Source: a virus. Taken from it: 26,971 nucleotides of DNA. The stretch lies in the IMG/VR virus record IMGVR_UViG_3300034103_000262, positions 1 through 26,971 of that record; one strand, given 5' to 3'. Each line of letters starts with the position of its first letter. Within the stretch, counting starts at the first letter, position 1. Below the pieces are notes generated by a model. It saw only the letters and a program-made list of their open reading frames with translations. It searched no databases and had not been told where the DNA came from. Below, in pieces: positions 6,048-13,285 of the stretch. A program made the position numbers and the translations under genes.

Positions 6048-6508
6048 TGAGTAAGGATTTATTTATGCAGGAACGTGAGCAGGAATTGCTCACACCTGCA
6101 ACTGAGGAAATGGTTATTGATTACATACTTAACCAAGTAGAAAAGGCCACAGATGGAAAGATAGAGCCATTAAAAGCATACATCAGGCTTAAACATATTG
6201 CAGACGTTTGTGCAGCATCAATTAAGGATATACAGGAACAGGCTATTGATGACGCTTGCAGGTATGGTGAAAAGCAGTTTGAAGTGAATGGTGCAAGGGT
6301 TGAAATTAAATCAGCACCCGGAAAGTGGGAGTTTGACGGCATCCAATCTTACGCTATTGTCAGTCAGAGGTTAAAGAATATTCAGGAAATGGCAAAGCAG
6401 GCCTACAAGTTAAAGACTGAAATACCTGACCCTGAAACTGGGGAACTTATACAGCCTGCAAAGTTTACTGATGGAAAACAAACAATCGCAATCAGCTTTA
6501 AAAAATGA
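6047..6508 (+). CDS. Hypothetical helical protein of the replication module
   Basis: A 153-residue protein coupled by TAATG to the SSB-like gene. Residues 1-75 are helical and charged, followed by a beta hairpin (FEVNGARVEIKSAPGKWEF), another helix with possible coiled coil (AIVSQRLKNIQEMAKQAYKL), and a short C-terminal beta segment ending FKK. The arrangement resembles small recombination or replication accessory proteins in phages, but no specific family can be named. It overlaps the next gene by four bases. Confidence 0.6.
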   Translation: MSKDLFMQEREQELLTPATEEMVIDYILNQVEKATDGKIEPLKAYIRLKHIADVCAASIKDIQEQAIDDACRYGEKQFEVNGARVEIKSAPGKWEFDGIQSYAIVSQRLKNIQEMAKQAYKLKTEIPDPETGELIQPAKFTDGKQTIAISFKK

Positions 6509-6861
6509 TATTATTACCCGGAGTTTTGGAGGGAGTTACATCCCGAAAAGACAAAACAGTAAAATTGACTTTCGGCACGCAGGAATTAACTCCTGCGGAT
6601 GCCGGGCAGATAATGGCAATGGCAAACTCATTTTGTTTCCTTGCTCTGAAACCTGAAACATTTACTCAAACTGAAAAGGAAATCATGCAGCAACTCAAAG
6701 CGGATAACCTTACCAACAACATCAAGACACCTTCACAGCGTTTAAGAGCCGTTCTATATGTTTGTTTTCAGAACGATGGCGAAGGCTTTAACGACTTTGA
6801 TGGTTATTATATAGCTAAAATAAACAACTTAATTGAACACTTTAAAACAAAACTACCATGA
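6505..6861 (+). CDS. Hypothetical protein of the replication module
   Basis: A 118-residue protein. The N-terminal 45 residues look beta-rich (ILLPGVLEGVTSRKDKTVKL), then helices follow (EKEIMQQLKADNLTNNIK, PSQRLRAVLYVCFQNDGEGF). It is bracketed by four-base overlaps with the genes on both sides. It lies between the SSB-like protein and the DnaA-domain protein, so it may be a DNA-replication accessory protein; no motif confirms that. Confidence 0.55.
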   Translation: MILLPGVLEGVTSRKDKTVKLTFGTQELTPADAGQIMAMANSFCFLALKPETFTQTEKEIMQQLKADNLTNNIKTPSQRLRAVLYVCFQNDGEGFNDFDGYYIAKINNLIEHFKTKLP

Positions 6862-7208
6862 ACATACAATATGCAGTAATGCAACTAAGCGAAACGCTTG
6901 GAATAACAGATGAAATGAAGAGGCGCAATATAAGCCTATCAGTATCGGCACACTATGGAGTTACAATGAATGACCTATACAGCAAAACACGCAAGCGTGA
7001 AGTAGTTATGGCAAGGCATCTTTCTATGTATCTTATTAGAAAATATACAGGTTATAGCCTTGTTCAAATAGGTTTATATTTTGGAGGAAGAGACCATAGT
7101 TCTGTATGTCATGCTATTGATAACATTAACAATTTGCCGCCACATGATAATCAACATCTTGATAAATTGAAATTTATTTCTAAATTTGCACACTACAAAA
7201 CAAACTAA
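6858..7208 (+). CDS. Stand-alone DnaA domain IV-like DNA-binding protein
   Basis: The 116-residue protein is essentially the DNA-binding domain IV of DnaA. It has a helical region with YGVTMNDLYSKTRKREVVMA (33-52), then RHLSMYLIRKYTGYSLVQIG and the DnaA signature GGRDHSSVCHA (76-86), where Asp and His contact the DnaA box in bacterial DnaA. The AAA+ ATPase domain of full DnaA is absent, so it can bind but not melt DNA by itself. It may mark the phage origin or redirect host DnaA or helicase. The next genes are a helix-turn-helix protein and replication-associated proteins. It overlaps the preceding gene by ATGA. Confidence 0.85.
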   Translation: MNIQYAVMQLSETLGITDEMKRRNISLSVSAHYGVTMNDLYSKTRKREVVMARHLSMYLIRKYTGYSLVQIGLYFGGRDHSSVCHAIDNINNLPPHDNQHLDKLKFISKFAHYKTN

Positions 7209-7211
7209 AAC

Positions 7212-7460
7212 ATGAAAACCAAAACAACTCAAAAGGCTGCTGTTTTAAAGTTACTAAAGCAGGGCAAAAAGCTAAACTGGCTAAACACATTTAAGCTAAC
7301 AGGATGTTCCTCTATTGCAAGGCGTATTCCTGAGTTCATTGAACAAGGGTATGTTATTGACAAAAAGATTGTCAAGTTCAAAACACGCTACGGAACGCAT
7401 GGTACTTACAAGGTTTACTCCATAAACTTCAAAAAAACACCTAAACATTTACTGAAATGA
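7212..7460 (+). CDS. Helix-turn-helix protein
   Basis: An 82-residue basic protein. The core AAVLKLLKQGKKLNWLNTFK, followed by TGCSSIARRIPEFIEQGYVI, has the shape of the small helix-turn-helix domain (HTH_39 type) common in phage early regions. A beta wing is formed by the KFKTRYGTHGTYKVYSI segment. It probably binds DNA, as a regulator or as part of the initiation complex with the DnaA-like neighbour four bases upstream. The 3' end overlaps the next small ORF by ATGA. Confidence 0.65.
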   Translation: MKTKTTQKAAVLKLLKQGKKLNWLNTFKLTGCSSIARRIPEFIEQGYVIDKKIVKFKTRYGTHGTYKVYSINFKKTPKHLLK

Positions 7461-7621
7461 AGGCTGCTGTTGAAGTGGGCAAGACTATATTAATAGTCCT
7501 GCTCACAGGCGCAGCGTGTTATTACTATGCAATGACACGTCTGAGCAACGACATGATGAAGTATTATGATCAGGTAATACACGAAAAGGACTCAATCATT
7601 TTAATCCACTACAAAAGATGA
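7457..7621 (+). CDS. Small membrane protein
   Basis: A 54-residue ORF with one hydrophobic N-terminal segment (GKTILIVLLTGAACYYYA) and a charged tail (QVIHEKDSIILIHYKR). It overlaps the genes on both sides by four bases (ATGA), which supports translation. The Cys in TGAAC does not fit a standard lipobox well (Gly at -3), so an inner-membrane anchor is more likely than a lipoprotein. No family recognised. Confidence 0.5.
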   Translation: MKAAVEVGKTILIVLLTGAACYYYAMTRLSNDMMKYYDQVIHEKDSIILIHYKR

Positions 7622-7974
7622 CACCAAAGAAAATAAAAGAATACCTGCTGCAATACGACATCCCGGAACACACCATTGACAAAATCAGTCAGGAACTTGC
7701 AGCCATGATTAAGGGCAAAGCGGTTATCCCTTCAGAGGCGGAGTTTGTGGAATACGGCCTAACCATTTGCGCACAGGTTTACGGCAATAGCAACGGCTAT
7801 GAATACCCGATAAAGGCAAAGTACAAACAATGGCTTGATGACAACTGGCATGATGGACATAGGAAACCAATAAAGAACTGGCAAAACAAGCTGAACAACG
7901 TCATTCCGTTCCTCGTTCCTGTAAAGATGGCTAATAGCCTTCAGGATGTACAACGCTTAAAGATAGGAGTATGA
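7618..7974 (+). CDS. Replication-associated protein (replisome-organizer-like module)
   Basis: A 118-residue helical protein. The block from 'PSEAEFVEYGLTICAQVYG' to 'RPIKNWQNKLNNVIPFLVP' contains YPIKAKYKQWLDDNW and GHRKPIKNW. To my knowledge similar blocks form the C-terminal part of replication proteins in Bacteroidota phages. Here it is a separate small protein lacking the N-terminal winged-helix part, which could be supplied by the neighbouring helix-turn-helix protein. It probably takes part in origin recognition or helicase recruitment. ATGA overlaps link it to both neighbours. Confidence 0.5.
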   Translation: MTPKKIKEYLLQYDIPEHTIDKISQELAAMIKGKAVIPSEAEFVEYGLTICAQVYGNSNGYEYPIKAKYKQWLDDNWHDGHRKPIKNWQNKLNNVIPFLVPVKMANSLQDVQRLKIGV

Positions 7975-8666
7975 AAGACCTTATATTATCCAACCCAATC
8001 AGAAAAGCAGAATATGCCGTTGTGTACAATAGCCTGATAGACCTGCTCGGTTATGCTTATTCATTCTGCAAACAGCCTATTGTTGATGAACAGATTAAGT
8101 TTGAGGCAACGGAACTGATGCGCACACTCCAAAGTGATTACGGAATGTTCAGCTTTAAAGACGTTCAGTCTGCATTTGAGCAAGGGTTAAGAGGCCATTA
8201 TGGGCAATACTATGGCCTGAACATGAAAACATATTGCCAGTTCCTCACAGCAAAGAAAAGCGATTTACAGGAACATAATAAGCAGTTGAAGGTTTACACC
8301 GAGCCAAAGTATTTAGAGCCGTCTGATGCAGAAAAACAAGCCATATTTGATAAGGCTGTTAAAACCTGCTATGCACATTATAAAGCAACTGGCAACATCT
8401 TAGACTACGGAAATAAAATATGTGAACGCTTAGGCAAGGAGGGTAAAATAAAGATGCAGCCTAACGAATGGGAAAACCTCTTAGACTATGTGCGTGTAGC
8501 AATGGCAAATGACTTGCAGAACAGGCTCAACAAAACGGCATCCATAAACGAGGTGCGTACATTAAAGGAGCAGATAAGGGAGTTGCCCAATAAAAAAGAC
8601 TGGTTAAAATCTGAGGCAATGAATTTACTACTAAAAAAACACTTTAACGAAAATGAATATAGTTGA
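7971..8666 (+). CDS. Putative replication accessory protein
   Basis: A 231-residue, mostly helical, soluble protein. The conserved-looking core is FSFKDVQSAFEQGLRGHYGQ followed by YYGLNMKTYCQFL, a pattern I associate with Bacteroidota phage replication modules. A charged helical region follows and ends in a possible coiled coil (KTASINEVRTLKEQIRELPN). It overlaps its neighbours by 4 and 14 bases. A role in helicase loading is plausible from position after the DnaA-domain protein, but no motif proves it. Confidence 0.5.
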   Translation: MKDLILSNPIRKAEYAVVYNSLIDLLGYAYSFCKQPIVDEQIKFEATELMRTLQSDYGMFSFKDVQSAFEQGLRGHYGQYYGLNMKTYCQFLTAKKSDLQEHNKQLKVYTEPKYLEPSDAEKQAIFDKAVKTCYAHYKATGNILDYGNKICERLGKEGKIKMQPNEWENLLDYVRVAMANDLQNRLNKTASINEVRTLKEQIRELPNKKDWLKSEAMNLLLKKHFNENEYS

Positions 8667-8868
8667 TACAAGCAGGCGTATCAGGGTAATACACCTTGAC
8701 ACCAAAGAAGAAAAGGTATTTGAAAGCATTAAGAAGGCAGGCGTTTATTACTTTGGAGGTACACGCAATGGGCAATCATACTTGCAACATCTTGTAAGCG
8801 GCTCAATGAAGACATGCCAAACTAAGTACGGAAAGATAACAGCACGATATATTGCAGAACCACATTAA
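8653..8868 (+). CDS. Small hypothetical protein
   Basis: A 71-residue basic protein. A strand-like start (RRIRVIHLDTKEEKVFES) leads into a helix and a loop (IKKAGVYYFGG, SYLQHLVSGSMKTC), which recalls the small modular DNA-binding repeats near homing nucleases (NUMOD1-like). That resemblance is weak. Its 3' end overlaps the HNH nuclease ORF by 17 bases, so the two could work together. Function unknown. Confidence 0.5.
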   Translation: MNIVDTSRRIRVIHLDTKEEKVFESIKKAGVYYFGGTRNGQSYLQHLVSGSMKTCQTKYGKITARYIAEPH

Positions 8869-9115
8869 GGTATACCTCAAACATCATAACCTCACTACGG
8901 CCGACACTATACTTTGTGAGGTTTGCCGGGCAAAGGCAGTTGACATCCACCACATCATTCCACGTTCCAAGTTTGGCAGCAAACGTAAACATGAACAGGA
9001 TAGTATTGAAAACCTGATAGCACTTTGTAGGCGTTGCCATGAAAAAGCACATGCAGGAGTGTTCAGTAAAGAATACCTTTCAGAAATAGTGTTAATAACT
9101 TTTAAACAAAAGTAA
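8852..9115 (+). CDS. HNH endonuclease
   Basis: The 87-residue protein has a compact HNH domain: a CEVC zinc knuckle, the catalytic VDIHHIIPRSKFG segment, then ENLIALCRRCHEKAH with the Asn, the second CxxC and the final His. No ATG exists in frame; a stop lies at 8837-8839 and the first usable codon is TTG at 8852, so the start is unusual and uncertain. HNH proteins of this size nick or cut DNA and in some phages assist terminase, but here terminase genes are about 4.6 kb away. It could equally be a free-standing homing enzyme. It is the last gene of the early block. Confidence 0.75.
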   Translation: MQNHIKVYLKHHNLTTADTILCEVCRAKAVDIHHIIPRSKFGSKRKHEQDSIENLIALCRRCHEKAHAGVFSKEYLSEIVLITFKQK

Positions 9116-9127
9116 ATTAAATACTTA

Positions 9128-9135
9128 TATTTTTG
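9128..9135 (+). promoter_or_regulatory. Possible -7 promoter element before the sigma-like gene
   Basis: TATTTTTG fits TAnnTTTG. No TTTG is present 19 bases upstream, so it is only half a host promoter. The start codon is at 9145. It resembles the TATTTTTA sequences seen before several structural genes. Confidence 0.3.
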
Positions 9136-9144
9136 AGACCATAG

Positions 9145-9609
9145 ATGAAGCGCAACGCTATCATTCAGGAACTCACAGAAACGAACAAGTATAAGAATAT
9201 TTGTGAGGCTGTTATATCTACCCACACCAACCTAAGCAAAGACCTTGCAGAGGACTTATTTCACGAAGCCATTATCGAGATAATTGAGATGCCAGAGGAA
9301 CGCTTACCTGAACTGAAAGGACTTAACTTTTATTTCTATTGCCTTGCCCGGAACTTATCTTCAGAGCGTGGCAGGTTTGGCAAGTTGATTAATCAAAAGG
9401 TTGTTGACGTTCCACACTTGCAGGATAATGAATACCAAACAGAGGTAAGGATAAGAGAGGCAGAAACCTTCATGCTTAACTTAACCGAGTTTGAAAACAG
9501 GATTGTATTACTTTATAATGAATTAGGCAATATGAAAGCGGTGCAACGTGCCACAGGCATAAGTTATTCTGCTTTAAGAGCCGTAAAAAACAAAATATGC
9601 GGGCGTTAA
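9145..9609 (+). CDS. Sigma-70-like (ECF-type) transcription factor
   Basis: The 154-residue protein has an N-terminal helical part (LAEDLFHEAIIEI, LNFYFYCLARN) like sigma region 2. Its C-terminal part (FENRIVLLYNELGNMKAVQR, then ATGISYSALRAVKNKI) reads like the helix-turn-helix of region 4. It is about the size of small ECF sigma factors. It stands alone in a 29-base gap after the early operon and just before the modification, packaging and structural genes, so it may switch the host polymerase to late promoters. Identity to true sigma factors is low, so a DNA-binding activator is also possible. It overlaps the glycosyltransferase gene by 13 bases. Confidence 0.6.
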   Translation: MKRNAIIQELTETNKYKNICEAVISTHTNLSKDLAEDLFHEAIIEIIEMPEERLPELKGLNFYFYCLARNLSSERGRFGKLINQKVVDVPHLQDNEYQTEVRIREAETFMLNLTEFENRIVLLYNELGNMKAVQRATGISYSALRAVKNKICGR

Positions 9610-10649
9610 TCATTACTCAATACCCAAAACTATCAGGCGTTGACTATCATAGGCTATGGATTCCGCATGGAACTATGGCAAAGTTATTCAATGTTCAAAT
9701 TGACCAGATAAACGAAATTGATTCAGCAGAGGATGACTTTTTAAAGCAATATGATTTTATTGTGGCCAATAGGTTTTTAAGCAAGATGGGCAATAACGAG
9801 GCACTTGTTGAGCGGTTAAAGCAGTTGGGTGTTCCTTATGTACTTGACTTGGATGACGATTACCGTATACCTAACTGGCATATACTTTACCATACAGCAA
9901 AGCAAGGCAAACATGCTGAAAAAATAATGTATTGCGCTAAACATGCAGCGTTGGTAACATGCACACATGAAAGGCTTGCAGAAGTTATAAAGAAAGAAAT
10001 AGGTGCAACCAATGTTTGGATTATACCAAATGGTATTATACCAGAAGGTCAATTTGAAGTAAGGGGATGTGAGTTTGCGGATAGGGTAAACTTTGGATGG
10101 AGTGGTTCTGTAACACACTTTGATGATGTTTTAGAAATGTACGATAGCCTTTATAGCATGTATAAGACTGACTATAAAGATAAATTCAGAATGGTTTATG
10201 GCGGCTATCAGAAAGAGGATAACATATCACAGGCGATTGCAGGTGTATTAACTGCAAAAGGTGCAGCCGATAAGGATAACTTTCATATATACCAAGCATC
10301 AGAGGTGTTTAAGTATGGATATTTTTATGATGCTATAAACGTATCATTGATTCCATTAAGGGATAATAGGTTTAACAACATGAAGTCAAACCTGAAACTA
10401 CTTGAAGCAGGCTTTAAACGTAAGGCCGTTATCATTTCAGATGTATATCCTTATAAGCCTATGTTAAAGCATGGTAAGAATTGCCTTGTTGTAAAGAATA
10501 AAAACGAATGGTATAGACACATGACTAAGTTAATCAATGAGCCTAACATGGTTGAGGACTTGGCAGCACAGCTATACGATGACGTTCAGGATTATCATAT
10601 TGACAACGTAACAGAAACCAGATATAACGCTTATGCAAATACTTTTTGA
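9597..10649 (+). CDS. Glycosyltransferase, GT-B fold (GT4-like)
   Basis: The 350-residue protein has the two-domain layout of GT-B glycosyltransferases. The N-terminal half contains a Rossmann start (RALIITQYPKLSGVDYHRLW) and VPYVLDLDDDY. The C-terminal half contains VNFGWSGSVTHFDD, then LIPLRDNRFNNMKSNLKLLE and AVIISDVYPYK, which match the donor-binding region of GT4 enzymes, with Glu in LLEAGFKRKAV. It would transfer a sugar from a nucleotide donor. It is the first of three glycosyltransferases in this cassette. The target (host surface glycan, virion protein or DNA) cannot be read from the sequence. Confidence 0.75.
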   Translation: MRALIITQYPKLSGVDYHRLWIPHGTMAKLFNVQIDQINEIDSAEDDFLKQYDFIVANRFLSKMGNNEALVERLKQLGVPYVLDLDDDYRIPNWHILYHTAKQGKHAEKIMYCAKHAALVTCTHERLAEVIKKEIGATNVWIIPNGIIPEGQFEVRGCEFADRVNFGWSGSVTHFDDVLEMYDSLYSMYKTDYKDKFRMVYGGYQKEDNISQAIAGVLTAKGAADKDNFHIYQASEVFKYGYFYDAINVSLIPLRDNRFNNMKSNLKLLEAGFKRKAVIISDVYPYKPMLKHGKNCLVVKNKNEWYRHMTKLINEPNMVEDLAAQLYDDVQDYHIDNVTETRYNAYANTF

Positions 10650-10875
10650 CGTAATCGGAATCGCACTTGTGTATGTGTGTTTCCTTCAATTCACAACCCT
10701 TCCTGCTATACTTGACAGGAAACCTTTTAATTGTGTAACCTGCCTATCCTTTTGGAGTGTTCCTGCTGTGTTTATATTGCAGCCTTACATTCCTTTGATT
10801 ATTCATGTAGTGGCTATTGGAGGTTATGCAGCCTACTTAGCAACCTTTTTAAAACGACTAATAACTAAAATATGA
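10633..10875 (+). CDS. Small membrane protein with a CxxC motif
   Basis: An 80-residue protein with two or three hydrophobic segments (about 3-24, 38-55 and 55-75). Between them lies KPFNCVTCLSFW (Cys34 and Cys37), resembling the DUF1360-type CxxCxxFW motif. It overlaps both neighbours by 17 and 4 bases. In a glycosyltransferase cassette, a small membrane protein could anchor the enzymes or act on lipid-linked sugars, but no enzyme motif is seen. A paired cysteine motif beside a membrane could bind metal or form a disulfide. Confidence 0.55.
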   Translation: MQILFDVIGIALVYVCFLQFTTLPAILDRKPFNCVTCLSFWSVPAVFILQPYIPLIIHVVAIGGYAAYLATFLKRLITKI

Positions 10876-11060
10876 CACCTGAATTAAAGGCAAAGGAGTT
10901 AATAGACTACTTCACGCAACAGGGCATAAACAACCCTAAGCTATGTGCCATTAAGGTATGCGATGAGATTAGATTCCATTGCGACATAGCATCAATATTT
11001 AATTATTTCGGACACGTTAAACAAGCAATAGAAAATGAGAACATGGCAAGCCATATATGA
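10872..11060 (+). CDS. Small hypothetical protein
   Basis: A 62-residue helical protein (TPELKAKELIDYFTQQGINN and a second helix around KLCAIKVCDEIRFHC). Four Cys/His residues occur in the middle but without a zinc-finger spacing. It overlaps the preceding gene by ATGA and the following by 26 bases. To my knowledge, short proteins of this layout (ELVxxF followed by AKxCAxxxVDEI) recur in Bacteroidota phages. Function unknown. Confidence 0.55.
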   Translation: MTPELKAKELIDYFTQQGINNPKLCAIKVCDEIRFHCDIASIFNYFGHVKQAIENENMASHI

Positions 11061-11352
11061 AGACCTGACAAAGGACACAGGCCAAAGGTTTACACTCAGG
11101 CAACTGATAGACATCTTTAAAAGGGAATCAGACTGGATTGGAACGAGTGAACAGTTGGTGCAAATAAAGGCCCTGCAATGGGAATTAACAGGCATCAGGC
11201 CCGGAAACTGCACAGGATGTAATTTAGATGTATTAATTAATATGGCCCGATGGGTTGAAAAATACGAGCAAGACAATGGCACTAATAGCGATGGCGGTGT
11301 ACGACACAAGCCAAAACGGAAGAACAAAGTATACTCAACGGACAATAAATAG
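11035..11352 (+). CDS. Hypothetical protein
   Basis: A 105-residue soluble protein with a helical N-terminal part (TWQAIYEDLTKDTG, LRQLIDIFKRES), a CTGC motif in a loop (GNCTGCNLDVLINMARWV) and a basic, disordered C-terminal tail (RHKPKRKNKVYSTDNK). The last 77 bases also encode the start of the next glycosyltransferase in another frame, so the tail may be weakly constrained. No family recognised. Confidence 0.5.
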   Translation: MRTWQAIYEDLTKDTGQRFTLRQLIDIFKRESDWIGTSEQLVQIKALQWELTGIRPGNCTGCNLDVLINMARWVEKYEQDNGTNSDGGVRHKPKRKNKVYSTDNK

Positions 11353-12034
11353 CCTGAAGGAAACTGTTGACTTTGATGTTCACAGGCTTATTATTGTAGA
11401 CAACGGAAGCTGCGAGGAAACCAAAGCCCTTCTAAATGGTATTGACTTTGCTCAGGTTATTACCTTGCCTGAAAATATAGGAACGGCAAAAGGCATAAAC
11501 AAGGCGTGGGAATTAAGGCAACCTAATGAACATCTAATAAAGATGGACAACGATGTTGAGATATATTACACTAACTGGGTGGATGAACTTGAGGAAGCTA
11601 TTGAACGTGATACTAACATAGGAATTATTGGTTTAAAGCGTAAAGACCTGATGGAAAACCCATTCCGTAATGACATGTTTAAAAGTGAGTTAAAGATGTT
11701 GCCACATCAAAACGGAGATAGGTGGATAATAGTTGAGAAGGTGGACCATGTTATCGGCACTTGCCAAATGTTTAACCACAGGTTAATAAAAAAGATGGGT
11801 GGTTTAGTACAGCCGGGAGTGTATGGCTTTGATGATACGTTGGCAGCGGTGCGGTGCAAGGTTGCAGGCTTTTATTCATGCTTTTTACCACATATAGAGA
11901 TTGACCATATAGACGTGGATGAAAATCCATACTGGCAAGAAAAGCGGATACTAGCATCAGCCGATATGCAGGCGTTCCATAAGATTAAGGATGAATATTT
12001 AACCGGGCAAAGAGATATATACCATCCATTATGA
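11276..12034 (+). CDS. Glycosyltransferase, GT-A fold (GT2-like)
   Basis: The 252-residue protein shows the GT2 core: the first strand (MALIAMAVYDT), HRLIIVDNGS, the NIGTAKGINKAW loop and the metal-binding KMDNDVEI. Later come VDHVIGTCQMFNHR and GFDDTLAAVR in the acceptor-side half, with a possible catalytic Asp in GFDDT. The start at ATG 11276 is chosen because it begins at the first beta strand; a TTG at 11255 would add seven residues. It overlaps the preceding ORF by 77 bases and the next by ATGA. It transfers a sugar from a nucleotide-sugar donor, product unknown. Confidence 0.75.
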   Translation: MALIAMAVYDTSQNGRTKYTQRTINSLKETVDFDVHRLIIVDNGSCEETKALLNGIDFAQVITLPENIGTAKGINKAWELRQPNEHLIKMDNDVEIYYTNWVDELEEAIERDTNIGIIGLKRKDLMENPFRNDMFKSELKMLPHQNGDRWIIVEKVDHVIGTCQMFNHRLIKKMGGLVQPGVYGFDDTLAAVRCKVAGFYSCFLPHIEIDHIDVDENPYWQEKRILASADMQAFHKIKDEYLTGQRDIYHPL

Positions 12035-12630
12035 TAGCCATTACAGTTGCAGATGACTTACAAAAGTGTGAAAGGCTCAGGCAATCGCTTGAACTTAACG
12101 GATGGAACTATCATTTTATCCGTTCAGAGTGGAGGGGATTTGGAACAAAATTAATCAGGCTCAAAGAATATTTGGAAACCACAGACATTGATAGGTTTGT
12201 ATTTGTTGATGGCTATGATGTTATCTGTTTAGGCAACCCATCTGAAATGCCTGAAACGTGCATAGGAACGGAGATAAATTGTTGGCCTGATGCTGACAAG
12301 GCAAGTTTATTCCCACAGCCTGAAACGCATTATAAATATCCAAACTCAGGATGCTATACAATGGAAAAGGATTTATTCATGAAATTATTTAACGATACAC
12401 CACCAAACTTTCAGGATGACGACCAGCGTTGGATGACCGATATGGCATTAAAGTATAGCATTAAACTTGACTACAATAGGGAGTTAGTGCAAAACACTTG
12501 CGGTATGCTTCCATCGTGTGGCAGTATGCAAGATGGCAGGTTTATAACAGATATTGGCACAAAGCCTATTTTTATACATGGAAACGGAAAAGGAGATTTA
12601 ACACCTTATGAACCACTTAGAACTACATAA
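12031..12630 (+). CDS. PLOD/GT25-like glycosyltransferase
   Basis: The 199-residue protein matches the pattern of the glycosyltransferase domain of procollagen lysyl hydroxylase (PLOD) and related proteins. It has GTKLIRLKEYL, then the DxD-like FVFVDGYDVICLGNP, a Trp-Pro-Asp segment (NCWPDADK), YPNSGCYTM and DDDQRWMTDM, which would hold the second acidic cluster. These enzymes transfer hexoses onto proteins or glycans. It is shorter than eukaryotic forms, as in viruses. An ATGA overlap joins it to the preceding gene, and it overlaps the methyltransferase gene by 23 bases. Confidence 0.65.
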   Translation: MIAITVADDLQKCERLRQSLELNGWNYHFIRSEWRGFGTKLIRLKEYLETTDIDRFVFVDGYDVICLGNPSEMPETCIGTEINCWPDADKASLFPQPETHYKYPNSGCYTMEKDLFMKLFNDTPPNFQDDDQRWMTDMALKYSIKLDYNRELVQNTCGMLPSCGSMQDGRFITDIGTKPIFIHGNGKGDLTPYEPLRTT

Positions 12631-13285
12631 TTATTATTGTCAAAAGACAAACGAAGTTCCCGAACTAAAAGCATTAAGGGATTTTGTAGAAAGAAAAGCA
12701 TTTGGATTTGGTGAGCGTTCGTTTTATTGGATGTGGAAACTGATAGTTGATGAACTGCCTGACCATTTCAGCCTGTTAGAGATAGGTGTATTCAGAGGCC
12801 AAACACTTGCACTTGTTCAAATGCTTGCTCAACTTGCAGGCAAAACATGTTCAGTATATGGTGTAACGCCATTAGATACAACTGATGGGCATTGGGAATC
12901 AGATTATAAAAGCGACATTCACTTTCTGCATAACTATTTTGCTTTAAATCAGCCCACTATCATTGAAGGGTTAAGTACAGAGCCTGAAATTATAGAAGCA
13001 GTTAAAGTATTAAAGTCATTTGATGTGGTTTATATTGATGGAGGCCATACATACGATGTGGCAAAGTCTGATATAATAAACTATTCGCCATTAGCAACTC
13101 ATACATTAGTAATTGATGACTGCTGCAATGACTTGGACATACCTTTCGGGATGTTTCCGGGAATACAATCCGTTACCGATGCAGTTATAGATACAATAGA
13201 AACTCCTCATTCTTATAGTGTTGTTCACAATAAGGTGTGGGATTTAACTAAAAATAAACTAATTTTGAAACATGCCAATACCTAA
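12608..13285 (+). CDS. Class I SAM-dependent methyltransferase
   Basis: The 225-residue protein has the class I fold markers: LLEIGVFRGQTLALV (SAM-binding glycine loop) and FDVVYIDGGHTYDVAKSDI, the IDGGHTY motif typical of the Methyltransf_24 group that modifies sugars or small molecules. It also has THTLVIDDCCND. The sequence from 'VERKAFGFGERSFYWMW' onward looks like a substrate-binding lid. The gene closes the glycosyltransferase cassette, so O- or N-methylation of a sugar is the most natural role. It overlaps its neighbours by 23 and 14 bases. Confidence 0.7.
   Translation: MNHLELHNYYCQKTNEVPELKALRDFVERKAFGFGERSFYWMWKLIVDELPDHFSLLEIGVFRGQTLALVQMLAQLAGKTCSVYGVTPLDTTDGHWESDYKSDIHFLHNYFALNQPTIIEGLSTEPEIIEAVKVLKSFDVVYIDGGHTYDVAKSDIINYSPLATHTLVIDDCCNDLDIPFGMFPGIQSVTDAVIDTIETPHSYSVVHNKVWDLTKNKLILKHANT

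Noticed and set aside
6471-6656. A 61-codon + strand ORF across the junction of two replication-module genes.
   Set aside because: It is a shadow in another frame; both genes it overlaps have better starts, four-base overlaps and protein-like sequences.
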